DNA from: Roseibium album
GTDB lineage: Bacteria; Pseudomonadota; Alphaproteobacteria; Rhizobiales; Stappiaceae
Assembly (NCBI RefSeq): GCF_001404515.1
Contig: NZ_CXWE01000002.1
Coordinates: forward strand, 62,001 to 126,000
Direction: 5' to 3'
DNA length: 64,000 bases
Below the pieces are notes generated by a model. The model ran no database searches. It saw only the letters and a program-made list of their open reading frames with translations, and had not been told where the DNA came from. Shown here one piece after another: positions 16,897 to 25,447 of this stretch (positions are counted from its first letter, which is position 1; every line of letters starts with the position of its first letter). Position numbers and translations under genes: made by a program.

Positions 16897-17904
16897 TTGG
16901 ACTTTCAATCTGAAAAGCAACTCGTTCGCGATTTCTACGTCGCATTGGACGCGGCTCCGGAAAACGAGCTGGTTGCGGTCATGGATCGTTTTGTTGGTAC
17001 GGATTACCTGTGGCGCGGCTACCATCCCTTTCACGAGCAGAGCAGCGGCAAGGCAGTCGTTGAGCAATTCTGGCAACCTTTCCGCAGCGCCTTTCGTCAC
17101 ATGCAGCGCCGAATGGATATCTTCATTGCCGGAAAGAACGAGATCGACGGCTTCAAGTCGACCTGGGTGACTTCCATGGGTCACCTGATGGGAAATTTCG
17201 ATGCGCCCTGGCTCGGCATCCCGCCGACGGGCAAGATCGCGATGATGCGTTATTGCGAATTTCACAAGGTTGAAAACGGCAAAATCACCGAAACGGCGCT
17301 TTTCTTCGACATTCCCCAGGTGATGATACAGGCAGGGCTCCAACCGTTTCCGCGACAGACCGGTGCCCACCTGATCCAGCCCGGGCCCGCCACCCACGAG
17401 GGCCTTTGCTTTGAACCGCAAGACCCTGTCGAGGGCGACAAAACCCTTGGCGCAATCAATTTCATGATTGGCGACATGGGCGATTGGGAAGGCAAGGAAG
17501 AACGCCCCCTTGAGGTCGAGCTGCCGCGCAGCTGGCACCACGATATGATCTGGTGGGGTCCGGCCGGCATCGGCGCGTCCTACACCATCGAAGGCTACAT
17601 CAAGGGACACTCGGGACCCTTCCGGGACGGTCTTGGTACCCGGCATTTCAACGGACATGTCTGCCGTATGGCGGAAGGCAAGTTCGGAGGGTTCTTTGGC
17701 TGGCCGAATCTGACCCTGACACCAACGGGCGGCTTCATGGGTATGCCTGCCACAGGCAAACCTTCGGATATGCGGGTCATCGACATGTATCGCAGGGATG
17801 GCGACAAACTTGCCGAGAACTGGATTTTCATCGACTTGCTGCATTTCTGGAATCAGCAGGGCGTAGATATTCTGGCTCGTTGCCGTGAGGTTGGCCGGAC
17901 ATGA
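16897..17904 (+). CDS. Double-domain SnoaL-like (NTF2-fold) protein
   Basis: 335 aa from a TTG start at 16897, supported by AAGGA eight bases upstream inside the end of the permease gene. Two NTF2-like domains are visible, about residues 5-140 and 175-330. The first has the ester-cyclase-like pattern YHPFHEQSSGKAVVEQFW, then WLGIPPTGKIAMMRYCEFH. The second repeats WHHDMIWWGPAGIG, TRHFNGHVCRMAEGKFGG and GMPATGKPSDMRVIDMYR. SnoaL relatives act on cyclic or polyketide-like compounds, but no activity can be assigned. Co-transcription with an importer suggests it acts on the imported compound (inference). Confidence 0.82.
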   Translation: MDFQSEKQLVRDFYVALDAAPENELVAVMDRFVGTDYLWRGYHPFHEQSSGKAVVEQFWQPFRSAFRHMQRRMDIFIAGKNEIDGFKSTWVTSMGHLMGNFDAPWLGIPPTGKIAMMRYCEFHKVENGKITETALFFDIPQVMIQAGLQPFPRQTGAHLIQPGPATHEGLCFEPQDPVEGDKTLGAINFMIGDMGDWEGKEERPLEVELPRSWHHDMIWWGPAGIGASYTIEGYIKGHSGPFRDGLGTRHFNGHVCRMAEGKFGGFFGWPNLTLTPTGGFMGMPATGKPSDMRVIDMYRRDGDKLAENWIFIDLLHFWNQQGVDILARCREVGRT

Positions 17905-19049
17905 CGAATTTCTCAACCAATCGCGACCAAGGTTCAAACCATCCTGCTTCCGCCTTGGACCGTGCTCACATGCCAGACGGCTTTGATGTCTCTCTTGCGG
18001 GCTACACAAGTGGCCGCACTGTTCGCATTCCTGAAAATTTCGGACCACGGCAAAGCCTGGAAGGATTTGATCCGGACTATCGCAATATTGTCGACTACAT
18101 CGTTCGCATCACGCATAGAATTTGGGAAACCGATGCAAATGGCGTTGAGTATATTGCGGACTGCTACGCGCCCGACAGCCTGGTTTATGACGACTATGGG
18201 CTGCAAACGGGCAACAAGAAGATCGTGGCCGACACGCACCACACCACACGCGCTTTTCCGGACATCATACTGGACGCCGAAGAAGTCATCTGGGCAGGCG
18301 ACGACACGATCGGGTTTCATACCTCTCACAGGACTCGCATTATCGGCACCAACACCGGTCCCAGCCGGTATGGCGCTCCAACCGGTGCCAGGGTCAACTT
18401 GCTGGTGATCGCGAATTGCGTCGCGCTCGGAAACGACATCTTTCTGGAGCACGTGCTTTACAACACATCGGCAATGCTGAAGCAGCTTGGTGTCGATCTG
18501 TGGCAGGAAGCAGAGCGACTTGCGGCGGATCCACCCGCCGGCTGGCCACGCAGCAATCAGCTATGGAATGATCTGCGCCGCGCAGTTGCCCCGGACGAGC
18601 CTCTTTCAGTTGCCGATCCCATTGCCGGCTTTGATCCCGACCAGTTCGCACGTGCGGTCCACGACAACATCTGGAACGGTGACCAGACGACAATCGTCAC
18701 CTGCTATGCGCCGGGGTTTGAGTTTGAGGGAACCACGGAAAGACGATTTGCCGGGCACGCAGCCTTTCTCGGCTACACAAAGGAAATGCGTGAGGCGTTT
18801 CCCGATTTGAAGCTTCAGGTGGACGAGGTCTATTGGATGGGCAACGATGAAGACGGGTGGCTCGTCTCAACCCGCTGGAGCGCGGAGGCCACCCACACGG
18901 GAGGAACGCTTTACCGGTCTCCCACGGGCAAGGCATGCCAGATTTGGGGAATTACCCAGTGGCAGGTGGAAAACGGCAAGATCACGAAGGAATGGCAACT
19001 GTTCAATGAGCTTGACCTGATGATGCAGATTGCGGCCGCGCGGATCTGA
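17901..19049 (+). CDS. Double-domain SnoaL-like (NTF2-fold) protein
   Basis: 382 aa, starting inside the previous stop codon (ATGA). Two NTF2-like halves are visible. The first (about residues 55-190) contains ECYAP-like DCYAPDSLVYDDYG and HTSHRTRIIGT. The second (about residues 235-375) contains NIWNGDQTTIVTCYAPGFEF and STRWSAEATHTGG and ends with ENGKITKEWQLFNELDLM. It is a different architecture from its neighbour at 16897, so the pair is not a recent tandem duplication. Role unknown; the operon context points to processing of the ligand imported by the adjacent ABC system. Confidence 0.82.
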   Translation: MTNFSTNRDQGSNHPASALDRAHMPDGFDVSLAGYTSGRTVRIPENFGPRQSLEGFDPDYRNIVDYIVRITHRIWETDANGVEYIADCYAPDSLVYDDYGLQTGNKKIVADTHHTTRAFPDIILDAEEVIWAGDDTIGFHTSHRTRIIGTNTGPSRYGAPTGARVNLLVIANCVALGNDIFLEHVLYNTSAMLKQLGVDLWQEAERLAADPPAGWPRSNQLWNDLRRAVAPDEPLSVADPIAGFDPDQFARAVHDNIWNGDQTTIVTCYAPGFEFEGTTERRFAGHAAFLGYTKEMREAFPDLKLQVDEVYWMGNDEDGWLVSTRWSAEATHTGGTLYRSPTGKACQIWGITQWQVENGKITKEWQLFNELDLMMQIAAARI

Positions 19050-19550
19050 TCTTCAGTTTCGAACATCCGGTTCATGGCTGTTTGGGCAGCTACATCTTGG
19101 CACTCCAGCACCTTGAAACACATTTCAGCGCTGGCTGACTGCATTCATCTTTCTTGGGAATGAAATCGGACAGCCTGACTGTTGCGGAGCTTCCGGGCAC
19201 CAACAGCACTTTCAGTTACTCGAGTTGCCAGTTTCCGCCCCGTCGACGGGAACAACATCCCTCTCGGGTTGCGTCGTCCGGTTTATGCCGGACCACTTTA
19301 TTCACGTATTGGATTTGGACAAGCGTTCACCGAACGGGCGAGTGAATGGTGCCGGCCGCTGAAAGTCCGGCGCATGACCTGCTTGCAGATATCCCAATCC
19401 ACGCAATTCCTTTCTGTGTGTCGACCCGGTTCCGTAAAATTATCTAATTTAATTCGATATCGGACTTTATTTGTTCGACATCGGACTATATAGTCCGAAT
19501 TCGCACTATATTGAAATCCCCTTTCGGTTACACAGACAAGGTTGAGCGCG
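19050..19550. other. Intergenic region without a convincing gene
   Basis: About 500 bp between the SnoaL operon and a membrane-protein gene. A small hairpin, GTCCGG-TTTATG-CCGGAC at 19276-19293 followed by CACTTTATT, could end the upstream transcript. The last 100 bases are AT-rich and hold the repeated elements listed next. The open frames here look like chance frames. Confidence 0.6.
19460..19512 (+). promoter_or_regulatory. Tandem TCGGACTWTAT repeats with a 16-bp palindrome
   Basis: TCGGACTTTAT begins at about 19460, TCGGACTATAT at 19481 and TCGCACTATAT at 19501, spaced 20-21 bases, which is two helical turns. The middle copy is part of a perfect 16-bp palindrome, CGGACTATATAGTCCG, at 19482-19497. 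The array ends about 40 bases before the membrane-protein start. Face-phased repeats of this kind are typical of cooperative regulator sites. The regulator is not identified. Confidence 0.6.
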
Positions 19551-20498
19551 ATGACGCAAACAAGGAAGTCAGCACGTCTCCTGGCACCTGTCGCCTTTTG
19601 GCTCGCAATGCTGGCAACATTCATCTGGGCAAATGGTTCGGCCGGCTTGACGCCGCCAATCGCCGCAGAAGGGTTACGCGATGTATGGCAGTTTTATCTG
19701 CCGCTAATGGTATTCACGTTGGCCACCGTGTTCTATTTCACACGGAACAGAACAAGACCGACATGGCAAGGTTTTGCGGTCGCGAGGCATTCGATGACGC
19801 GAGACCTTGCTTTTGCGCTTGCTTACCTGGTTGCGGGCCACCTGATTTTGGGCGCGGTCTTCAACACCGGGCTGCATTTTCCCGGACCCGATGTCTTTGA
19901 AAACGGAAGTCACGACCATCAGGAGGTCATCCGGTGGGCTGCCCTCCAGGTAACCGTTTTCGTGCTTTTGCCCTATATCTGGCTTCGACGACGCGGCTTT
20001 GGTTTCAGAAAACTCATAACCGGCATCGACTGGAAGCGTGACGTCTGGCTGATGATCGCTTTTTGGGCAGGGGAATTCCTGTCGGTCGCCTTCATATCCG
20101 ACTTTTTCGATGTCGCGCCCGCGGACTATTCCTATGCAATTCCGTTCGGGATTGTAGCCAATACGATCGGTGCAGGTTTGCCGGTTCTGGTGATGATCCA
20201 TCTGATCATTCTGCCGCGCCTGAGCCTTCTCCTGGACAACCAGTTGCTTGTCATCATGCTTGGCGGGCTCGTCTATGCAATGTTCAGCCTGTTTGATCCG
20301 GGAACGAGCTATTCGAGCGCCACAAACGGATGGGTTTCGGTGAGCTACATTTTCCTCACTCAGACACTCATCGGCATGGGCAAGGCTGTGTTCACGGTTC
20401 GGACCGGAAATCCGTTCATACACTTCACCAGCTATCACATACTAGGCGCTCGTGTTGCGTTCGACACATCCATGTATGCTGACATCTTCAGAAGATGA
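19551..20498 (+). CDS. Polytopic membrane protein of unknown function
   Basis: 315 aa from the ATG at 19551; a TTG at 19542 would add three residues but leaves no room for a ribosome-binding site. About eight hydrophobic segments alternate with short charged loops. I do not recognise the family. The C-terminal HILGARVAFDTSMYADIF and the membrane layout are loosely reminiscent of CPBP/CAAX-protease-like proteins, but the diagnostic paired Glu motif is not seen. The gene stands alone, behind the tandem repeat array at 19460-19512. Confidence 0.75.
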   Translation: MTQTRKSARLLAPVAFWLAMLATFIWANGSAGLTPPIAAEGLRDVWQFYLPLMVFTLATVFYFTRNRTRPTWQGFAVARHSMTRDLAFALAYLVAGHLILGAVFNTGLHFPGPDVFENGSHDHQEVIRWAALQVTVFVLLPYIWLRRRGFGFRKLITGIDWKRDVWLMIAFWAGEFLSVAFISDFFDVAPADYSYAIPFGIVANTIGAGLPVLVMIHLIILPRLSLLLDNQLLVIMLGGLVYAMFSLFDPGTSYSSATNGWVSVSYIFLTQTLIGMGKAVFTVRTGNPFIHFTSYHILGARVAFDTSMYADIFRR

Positions 20499-20603
20499 TT
20501 TCCTTATGCTGCCGTCTGACTATCGTTGCAGGACGGAACGGCGGAATCGTTCGACGTCCGGGGTTAAGTTGAACCCGGGTCTCAATGTGGAAGGAAGGAC
20601 TTT

Positions 20604-21023
20604 ATGAGCTTTGAAGGAGGCTGCCTTTGCGGGCAAGTCAGATATGTAAGCAACGTCGCGCCGATCACCACGGTTCATTGCTGCTGCACCGATTGCAGAA
20701 GGATTGGCGGTACCGGTCACGCCACACACACTGTCGTCACGACGGATGCATTCGAGTGCTCGGGTGCGTTGACGGAATATGAAAAAGTCGCCGATAGCGG
20801 CAATCGCATCAACAGGCGTTTCTGTCCGACATGCGGCAGTGCAATCTTCCACACCCGCGATGGTCTCGAAGGCATGGTGGTGCTGAGGACATCTTCGCTG
20901 GATGATCCCGAGGCCGTTAAACCCGAACGGGTCCTGTACACCGGCAGCGCAGTGTCCTGGGACGTCATCGACCGGTCGATCCCGGCATTCGAAAAGATGT
21001 CGAGACCGCCAACACGTCGGTGA
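20604..21023 (+). CDS. GFA-family zinc protein (glutathione-dependent formaldehyde-activating type)
   Basis: 139 aa. GGCLCGQVRY at the N-terminus, CCCTDCRRIGG near residue 35 and FCPTCGSAIF near residue 73 are the Cys sets that hold two zinc ions in this family. The name derives from Gfa, which speeds formation of S-hydroxymethylglutathione, but most members are uncharacterised. GGAAGGA precedes the ATG. Methanethiol oxidation by the distant SBP56 protein would produce formaldehyde, but the genes are 18 kb apart and no link can be claimed. Confidence 0.9.
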   Translation: MSFEGGCLCGQVRYVSNVAPITTVHCCCTDCRRIGGTGHATHTVVTTDAFECSGALTEYEKVADSGNRINRRFCPTCGSAIFHTRDGLEGMVVLRTSSLDDPEAVKPERVLYTGSAVSWDVIDRSIPAFEKMSRPPTRR

Positions 21024-21096
21024 ATTCTTGGTCAGGCGTCCCACGAATTTATGACTTCAAAACGGGACATGATCTTCGCCTTTGAAAAGGCACGGC

Positions 21097-22077
21097 TCAG
21101 GACGAGCCAAACCTTTCCCGATACGCGCTCGGTGAAACCTGCACGTTCCGATGCATGGCGCGCCTCATCCGTTCTTCATCTCCAAATCCGGTCTTTGCGG
21201 CAATCGTCTTGACCGGCAACTTGCTGTCTTCCAACAGTCTGCGTGCGGCGTCCACGCGGATGGCCTCGACGGCCTTGGACGGAGACTGACCCGTATGCTG
21301 TTTATAGACACGCGAAAAATTTCTGGGGCTCATTTTCGCGATCTCGGCCATGGCTTCAATGGTGATTTGCCGGAAAAGATTGTTTTCAATCCAGTAATGG
21401 AGGACATCAAATCGTCCAGCGTTGTCTTTCGACTGATTGGACAAAATAGCGCTGAACTGCGACTGGCCACCAGGCCGCACCATATAGGTAACCAGCGACC
21501 GCGCCACCGCGAGCGACGCGGATTTCCCGCAATCCTCCGCCAGCATGGCAAGCGACATGTCGATGCCGGCCGTGACACCTGCAGAGGACCAGACACCGCC
21601 GTCATTGACGTAGATCGGGTCCAGTTCAACAAGAGTTTCAGGAAAATCGGACTGGAGTTGCGCGCAATCGTTCCAGTGGGTGACGACCCTCCGGCCATTG
21701 GTCAGTCCTGCCGCAGCGAGTACATAAGCGCCCGTACAGACAGACCCTACCCGCCGGCTGCGCTGCGCGAGTTTTTCTATGCATTCCACGAATTCTGCAT
21801 CGCGTGACGCAGCGAGTGCGCCACTCCCTCCCGAGATGATCAATGTGTCGAGCGCAAGATCCTTGAGCTCCTCAAGCCCAACCGTCGCAATTGGCAGAAC
21901 CGTATCCGATGCAACAAGTCCGCCTCCGGCCGAGGCGACCAGCACTTTGTAGACATCGTTCAACTGTTCATTTGCATCTGAAAAAACCTGGAGCGGACCG
22001 GCAATATCAAGAAGTTTCACCTGCGGAAAAACAACGAACAGAATTGTCTTCCGGGATATGGCATTTTTCGAGGGCAT
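21097..22077 (-). CDS. GlxA-family AraC-type regulator with DJ-1/PfpI domain
   Basis: 326 aa. The N-terminal DJ-1/PfpI domain has the elbow VCTGAYVLAAAGL near residue 115, with the Cys preserved. Two AraC helix-turn-helix motifs follow: ITIEAMAEIAKMSPRNFSRV and, after it, LPVKTIAAKTGFGDEERMRR. Such proteins usually activate nearby catabolic genes. A TGGCA-TTTG-TGCCA palindrome at 22080-22093 lies just upstream of its start and could be an autoregulatory site. Its target is not clear; the divergent DUF1272 gene is the nearest. Confidence 0.92.
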   Translation of the reverse strand: MPSKNAISRKTILFVVFPQVKLLDIAGPLQVFSDANEQLNDVYKVLVASAGGGLVASDTVLPIATVGLEELKDLALDTLIISGGSGALAASRDAEFVECIEKLAQRSRRVGSVCTGAYVLAAAGLTNGRRVVTHWNDCAQLQSDFPETLVELDPIYVNDGGVWSSAGVTAGIDMSLAMLAEDCGKSASLAVARSLVTYMVRPGGQSQFSAILSNQSKDNAGRFDVLHYWIENNLFRQITIEAMAEIAKMSPRNFSRVYKQHTGQSPSKAVEAIRVDAARRLLEDSKLPVKTIAAKTGFGDEERMRRAMHRNVQVSPSAYRERFGSS

Positions 22078-22140
22078 AATGGCATTTGTGCCAAATCCCG
22101 TTGCGATAGTCTAGCCGTCTTCTCGTGAAAGGAGCCAGGA

Positions 22141-22410
22141 ATGCTACTTCTCAAGCCAAATTGTGAATGCTGCGACAGGGATCTGCCACCGTCCTCGCCT
22201 GACGCCCGGATATGCACCTTTGAGTGTACATTCTGCACAGAATGCAGCGACACGTATTTTGACAGGATCTGTCCGAATTGCGGCGGCGACCAGGTTCAGC
22301 GCCCCCGGCGACCCGACCGGCTGCTGAAGGACAATCCACCGTCGGACAAACGGTTCGTCAACACAAACGCCGCCTGGTTCAAGAACCTGTTTCCGGACCC
22401 GCGTGAATGA
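22141..22410 (+). CDS. DUF1272 Cys-rich protein
   Basis: 89 aa. The N-terminal half is a zinc-ribbon-like set of cysteines (NCECCDRDLP, then CTFECTFCTECS, then CPNCGGD), which matches the DUF1272 family. The C-terminal half is polar and ends ... WFKNLFPDP. AAAGGAG precedes the ATG. Function unknown; a small metal-binding or nucleic-acid-binding protein is likely from the Cys pattern. Confidence 0.85.
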   Translation: MLLLKPNCECCDRDLPPSSPDARICTFECTFCTECSDTYFDRICPNCGGDQVQRPRRPDRLLKDNPPSDKRFVNTNAAWFKNLFPDPRE

Positions 22411-22577
22411 CGTGGCCTGCAAGGCATGGCAATGATGTCCAGCGCTTCTTGCGGGAATTCCGGAGGCCGGAAAAGCTGCAACCGCACAATGATACGATCA
22501 CATCCACAGCAAGGTTGTTGACGTTTCAAAACGTGGCGACCATCGGCAACACCCGGAGACATTGCCGCTGAGCAGAG

Positions 22578-24071
22578 TTACATCGCCCTTGTCTGGATCC
22601 AGATGGTTTTTGTCTGGAGATACTGGTCGAGCGCCTCGGTGCCGTTGTCACGCGCCAACGACCCGGACTGCTTGTAACCACCGAAGGGTGTCTTGATATC
22701 GCCCTCTGAAAAGCCGTTGACCGATACAGTGCCACAAGGAAGAGATCGGGCCATGTGAAGCGCGCGGTCTATGTCCTGCGAGAAGACCGTCGCATGAAGG
22801 CCGTAGTCGGTGTCGCTGGCAACCCGGAGCGCCTCGTCCGCGGTTTTGAACGGCATGATACCCAGAACCGGACCGAAAATTTCTTCCCGCGCGATTTTCA
22901 TGTCCGGTGCGACGCCCTGAAACACGGTTGGCTCTATGAAATATCCAGGCAGGTCGCTGCCTCCTCCCGTCAGGAGGCGCGCGCCGTCATCGATGCCACT
23001 CTGGATGTAGTTCATCACCATGTCCTTGTGGTCCTTCGTGATCATCGATCCGATATCGGTATCCGGATCCAGCGGATCCCCCAGTTTGAACGACTTCACC
23101 CTGTCCATGATGCGTCCGGTGAAGTCTTCAACCAGGGGCGCTGCAATCAACTGGCGCATGTTTGCAGAACAATTCTGCCCCCCGTTCCAGAAGGCCGACA
23201 TGGCGGCATGTTCAATCAGATCATCGTTGAGCAGGGCGTCTTCCAGCACAATGAACGGACTTTTCCCTCCCATCTCAAGACCGACGCCCTTGAGGTTGCT
23301 GTCACCGGAATACCGCATGAACATGCGGCCAACCTCGGTCGACCCGGTAAAAGAGACGGTGTCGATATCATTGTGAAGACCGATTGCCTTGCCTGCAGTC
23401 TCACCAAACCCCGGCACGATGTTTACGACGCCGTCGGGCACACCGGCTTTTTGCATCAATTCGGCCAGAAATATCGTGCTCAACGGGGTTTGCTCCGCCG
23501 GTTTGATGACTGCGGAACAGCCAACTGCAAGCGACGGCGCGATCTTCCACGCAGCCATCACCAGCGGAAAGTTCCACGGCAAGACGGCGCCGGCAATCCC
23601 GGCAGGTTCCTTGGTGATCAGCGCCAGAGCCTCGGGTCCGGTCGGCGCGATTTTCCCGAAAACCTTGTCGGCCAGCTCCGCATACCATTGGAAGAATTTT
23701 GGCACTTCTCCGCCGATTTCATCCATGCAGTCATTGATCGTCTTGCCGGTGTCCAGGCTCTCCAGAACCGCCAGTTCATGCGTGTGATCGCGTACCAGAT
23801 CGGCGATCTTGAGCAAGACCTCCTTGCGAGCTTCGGGCTCTGCGCGAGACCAGACACCGGCGTTGAATGCCCTTCTGGCGGCAGTCACCGCACGGTCCAC
23901 ATCCGCAGCTTTGCAATGCGCGACACTGCACAACACCTGGCCGGTCGCGGGATTGGTTGTCTGAAAGGTTTCGCCATCGGACGCATCACAGAACTTGCCG
24001 TCAATGAACGCCTGCCCGTTTGGCCTGAGCTTGTTTGCGATAGCCTGATATTCAGCATGCGAAAGGGTCAT
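22578..24071 (-). CDS. NAD(P)-dependent aldehyde dehydrogenase (PuuC-like)
   Basis: 497 aa, standard aldehyde dehydrogenase length. PWNFPLVMAAWKIAPSLAVG holds the Asn of the active site, GLEMGGKSP the general-base Glu, and NGGQNCSANMR the catalytic Cys. The closing motif GDIKTPFGGYKQSGSLARDNG resembles gamma-glutamyl-gamma-aminobutyraldehyde and related amino-aldehyde dehydrogenases. GGAG precedes the ATG. It lies just downstream of an epoxide-hydrolase-like gene on the same strand, which suggests that an epoxide- or diol-derived aldehyde might be its substrate (inference). Confidence 0.94.
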   Translation of the reverse strand: MTLSHAEYQAIANKLRPNGQAFIDGKFCDASDGETFQTTNPATGQVLCSVAHCKAADVDRAVTAARRAFNAGVWSRAEPEARKEVLLKIADLVRDHTHELAVLESLDTGKTINDCMDEIGGEVPKFFQWYAELADKVFGKIAPTGPEALALITKEPAGIAGAVLPWNFPLVMAAWKIAPSLAVGCSAVIKPAEQTPLSTIFLAELMQKAGVPDGVVNIVPGFGETAGKAIGLHNDIDTVSFTGSTEVGRMFMRYSGDSNLKGVGLEMGGKSPFIVLEDALLNDDLIEHAAMSAFWNGGQNCSANMRQLIAAPLVEDFTGRIMDRVKSFKLGDPLDPDTDIGSMITKDHKDMVMNYIQSGIDDGARLLTGGGSDLPGYFIEPTVFQGVAPDMKIAREEIFGPVLGIMPFKTADEALRVASDTDYGLHATVFSQDIDRALHMARSLPCGTVSVNGFSEGDIKTPFGGYKQSGSLARDNGTEALDQYLQTKTIWIQTRAM

Positions 24072-24127
24072 GGGACTGCTCCACTCTCATCTGGTCAATT
24101 GCGAATTCATCGATTTCGGAAACCGGA

Positions 24128-25300
24128 CTAACTGCGCAATGTGCGCGCGAATTTGCGGATGTCATCGAGCAGCATCTCCGGCTCCTCCATTGCAGCGAAA
24201 TGGCCGCCGCTTGGCATCTCGGTCCAGTGCCGGATGTTGTAGAGCCGCTCGGCATAAGAGCGCGGAGGCCAGTTGAGCATTTCGGCCGGGAACACTGCGC
24301 ATCCGGTAGGAACTTCAACCCGGCGCCCTTCCGGCGAGAGTATGCGCCCGCCTTCCTCGCGACGTCCGTAGTAGATCCACGACGCCGTATTGAATGTTCG
24401 CGTCGTGATGTAGATCATGATGTTGGTCAGCAACGCATCCTTTGAATGGGCGCTTTCGATGTCCCCTGTTTCGACATCCGACCAGTCGTGAAATTTTTCA
24501 ATCAGCCAGGCCGCGACACCAACCGGACTGTCGATCATTGCATAACTGAGTGTCTGGGGCCGGGTCGCCTGCTGCGTGCGATACCCGTTTTGCATCACCT
24601 GATCTCGATCGAACTGTGCTTCCCATGCCTCCTCTTCAGGGGTCTGGGCACCGTCCGGGTGGCGCATCGTCAAAACGTTGATGTGTATGGCCGAACAGGC
24701 GGGTGCGTGATCAAAGCCAAGCCAGGAGCAGATCGCACCACCCCAGTCGCCACCTTGTGCGAGATAGCTTTCAAAGCCCAACGTGTCGGTCATGAGCCCG
24801 TTGATCACGGAAGCCATTTTGCGCGGCCCGTATGGACGTGGTGGCCGTCCGGAAAAACAGAATCCGGGCAAGGAGGGCGCAACCACGGTGAACGCGTCGC
24901 TGACATCGCCGCCGAAACGCTCCGGATGTGCAAGCGGTTCGATCAGGTCAAAGAACTCGGCAACCGACCCGGGCCAGCCATGGCTGATCATCAGCGGCAT
25001 CGGGTCCGGTCCACTTCCTTCTTCGAAGATGAAGTGCATGCCGATGCCGTCTACCGGCGCCTTGTAGTGGGAAAAGGAGTTGATCCGGGCCTCCTGGGCG
25101 CGCCAGTCGAACTCGTCAATCCAATAGGTGCACAGGTCCTTGAGGTAGTCGATGTTCGTGCCATAGTTCCAGCCGCCATCGTCAGGCATTTCGTGCCATG
25201 GATAGGTTGCGACGCGGTGCTCGATATTCGCCAGAACCTCATCTGGTACATGAAACTGAAACGGCCTGACATGTGGATTGGATGTAATGCAGTGTTTCAA
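24128..25300 (-). CDS. Epoxide-hydrolase-like alpha/beta hydrolase (EHN type)
   Basis: 390 aa. The N-terminal EHN cap region (FQFHVPDEVLANIEHRVA) is followed by the oxyanion motif HGWPGS near residue 110. The nucleophile Asp is in GGDWGG near residue 185, and the catalytic His in GGHFAAMEEPE near the end. This arrangement marks active epoxide hydrolases of the juvenile-hormone/microsomal type, which open an epoxide to a diol in the cytoplasm. It is transcribed with the aldehyde dehydrogenase 56 bases downstream. Substrate unknown; some relatives act on esters or amides. Confidence 0.9.
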   Translation of the reverse strand: MKHCITSNPHVRPFQFHVPDEVLANIEHRVATYPWHEMPDDGGWNYGTNIDYLKDLCTYWIDEFDWRAQEARINSFSHYKAPVDGIGMHFIFEEGSGPDPMPLMISHGWPGSVAEFFDLIEPLAHPERFGGDVSDAFTVVAPSLPGFCFSGRPPRPYGPRKMASVINGLMTDTLGFESYLAQGGDWGGAICSWLGFDHAPACSAIHINVLTMRHPDGAQTPEEEAWEAQFDRDQVMQNGYRTQQATRPQTLSYAMIDSPVGVAAWLIEKFHDWSDVETGDIESAHSKDALLTNIMIYITTRTFNTASWIYYGRREEGGRILSPEGRRVEVPTGCAVFPAEMLNWPPRSYAERLYNIRHWTEMPSGGHFAAMEEPEMLLDDIRKFARTLRS

Positions 25301-25447
25301 AAGGCCAGTTCCCCGGATCGAAAGGAAAAGTCACTCGAGGCTGTCTGCCTGGAGCAATTGGTGTTCAGCTAAAAGCAAATCCGGGAACGTGACGAGTGAC
25401 AGGTGCGGCCTTTCGAAGGGACAGATGCATCCCATACAGGCAGTTTG

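Noticed and set aside
19298-19624. 108-codon minus-strand frame across the tandem repeats
   Set aside because: It runs through the repeat array and into the membrane-protein gene on the other strand, with no motifs.
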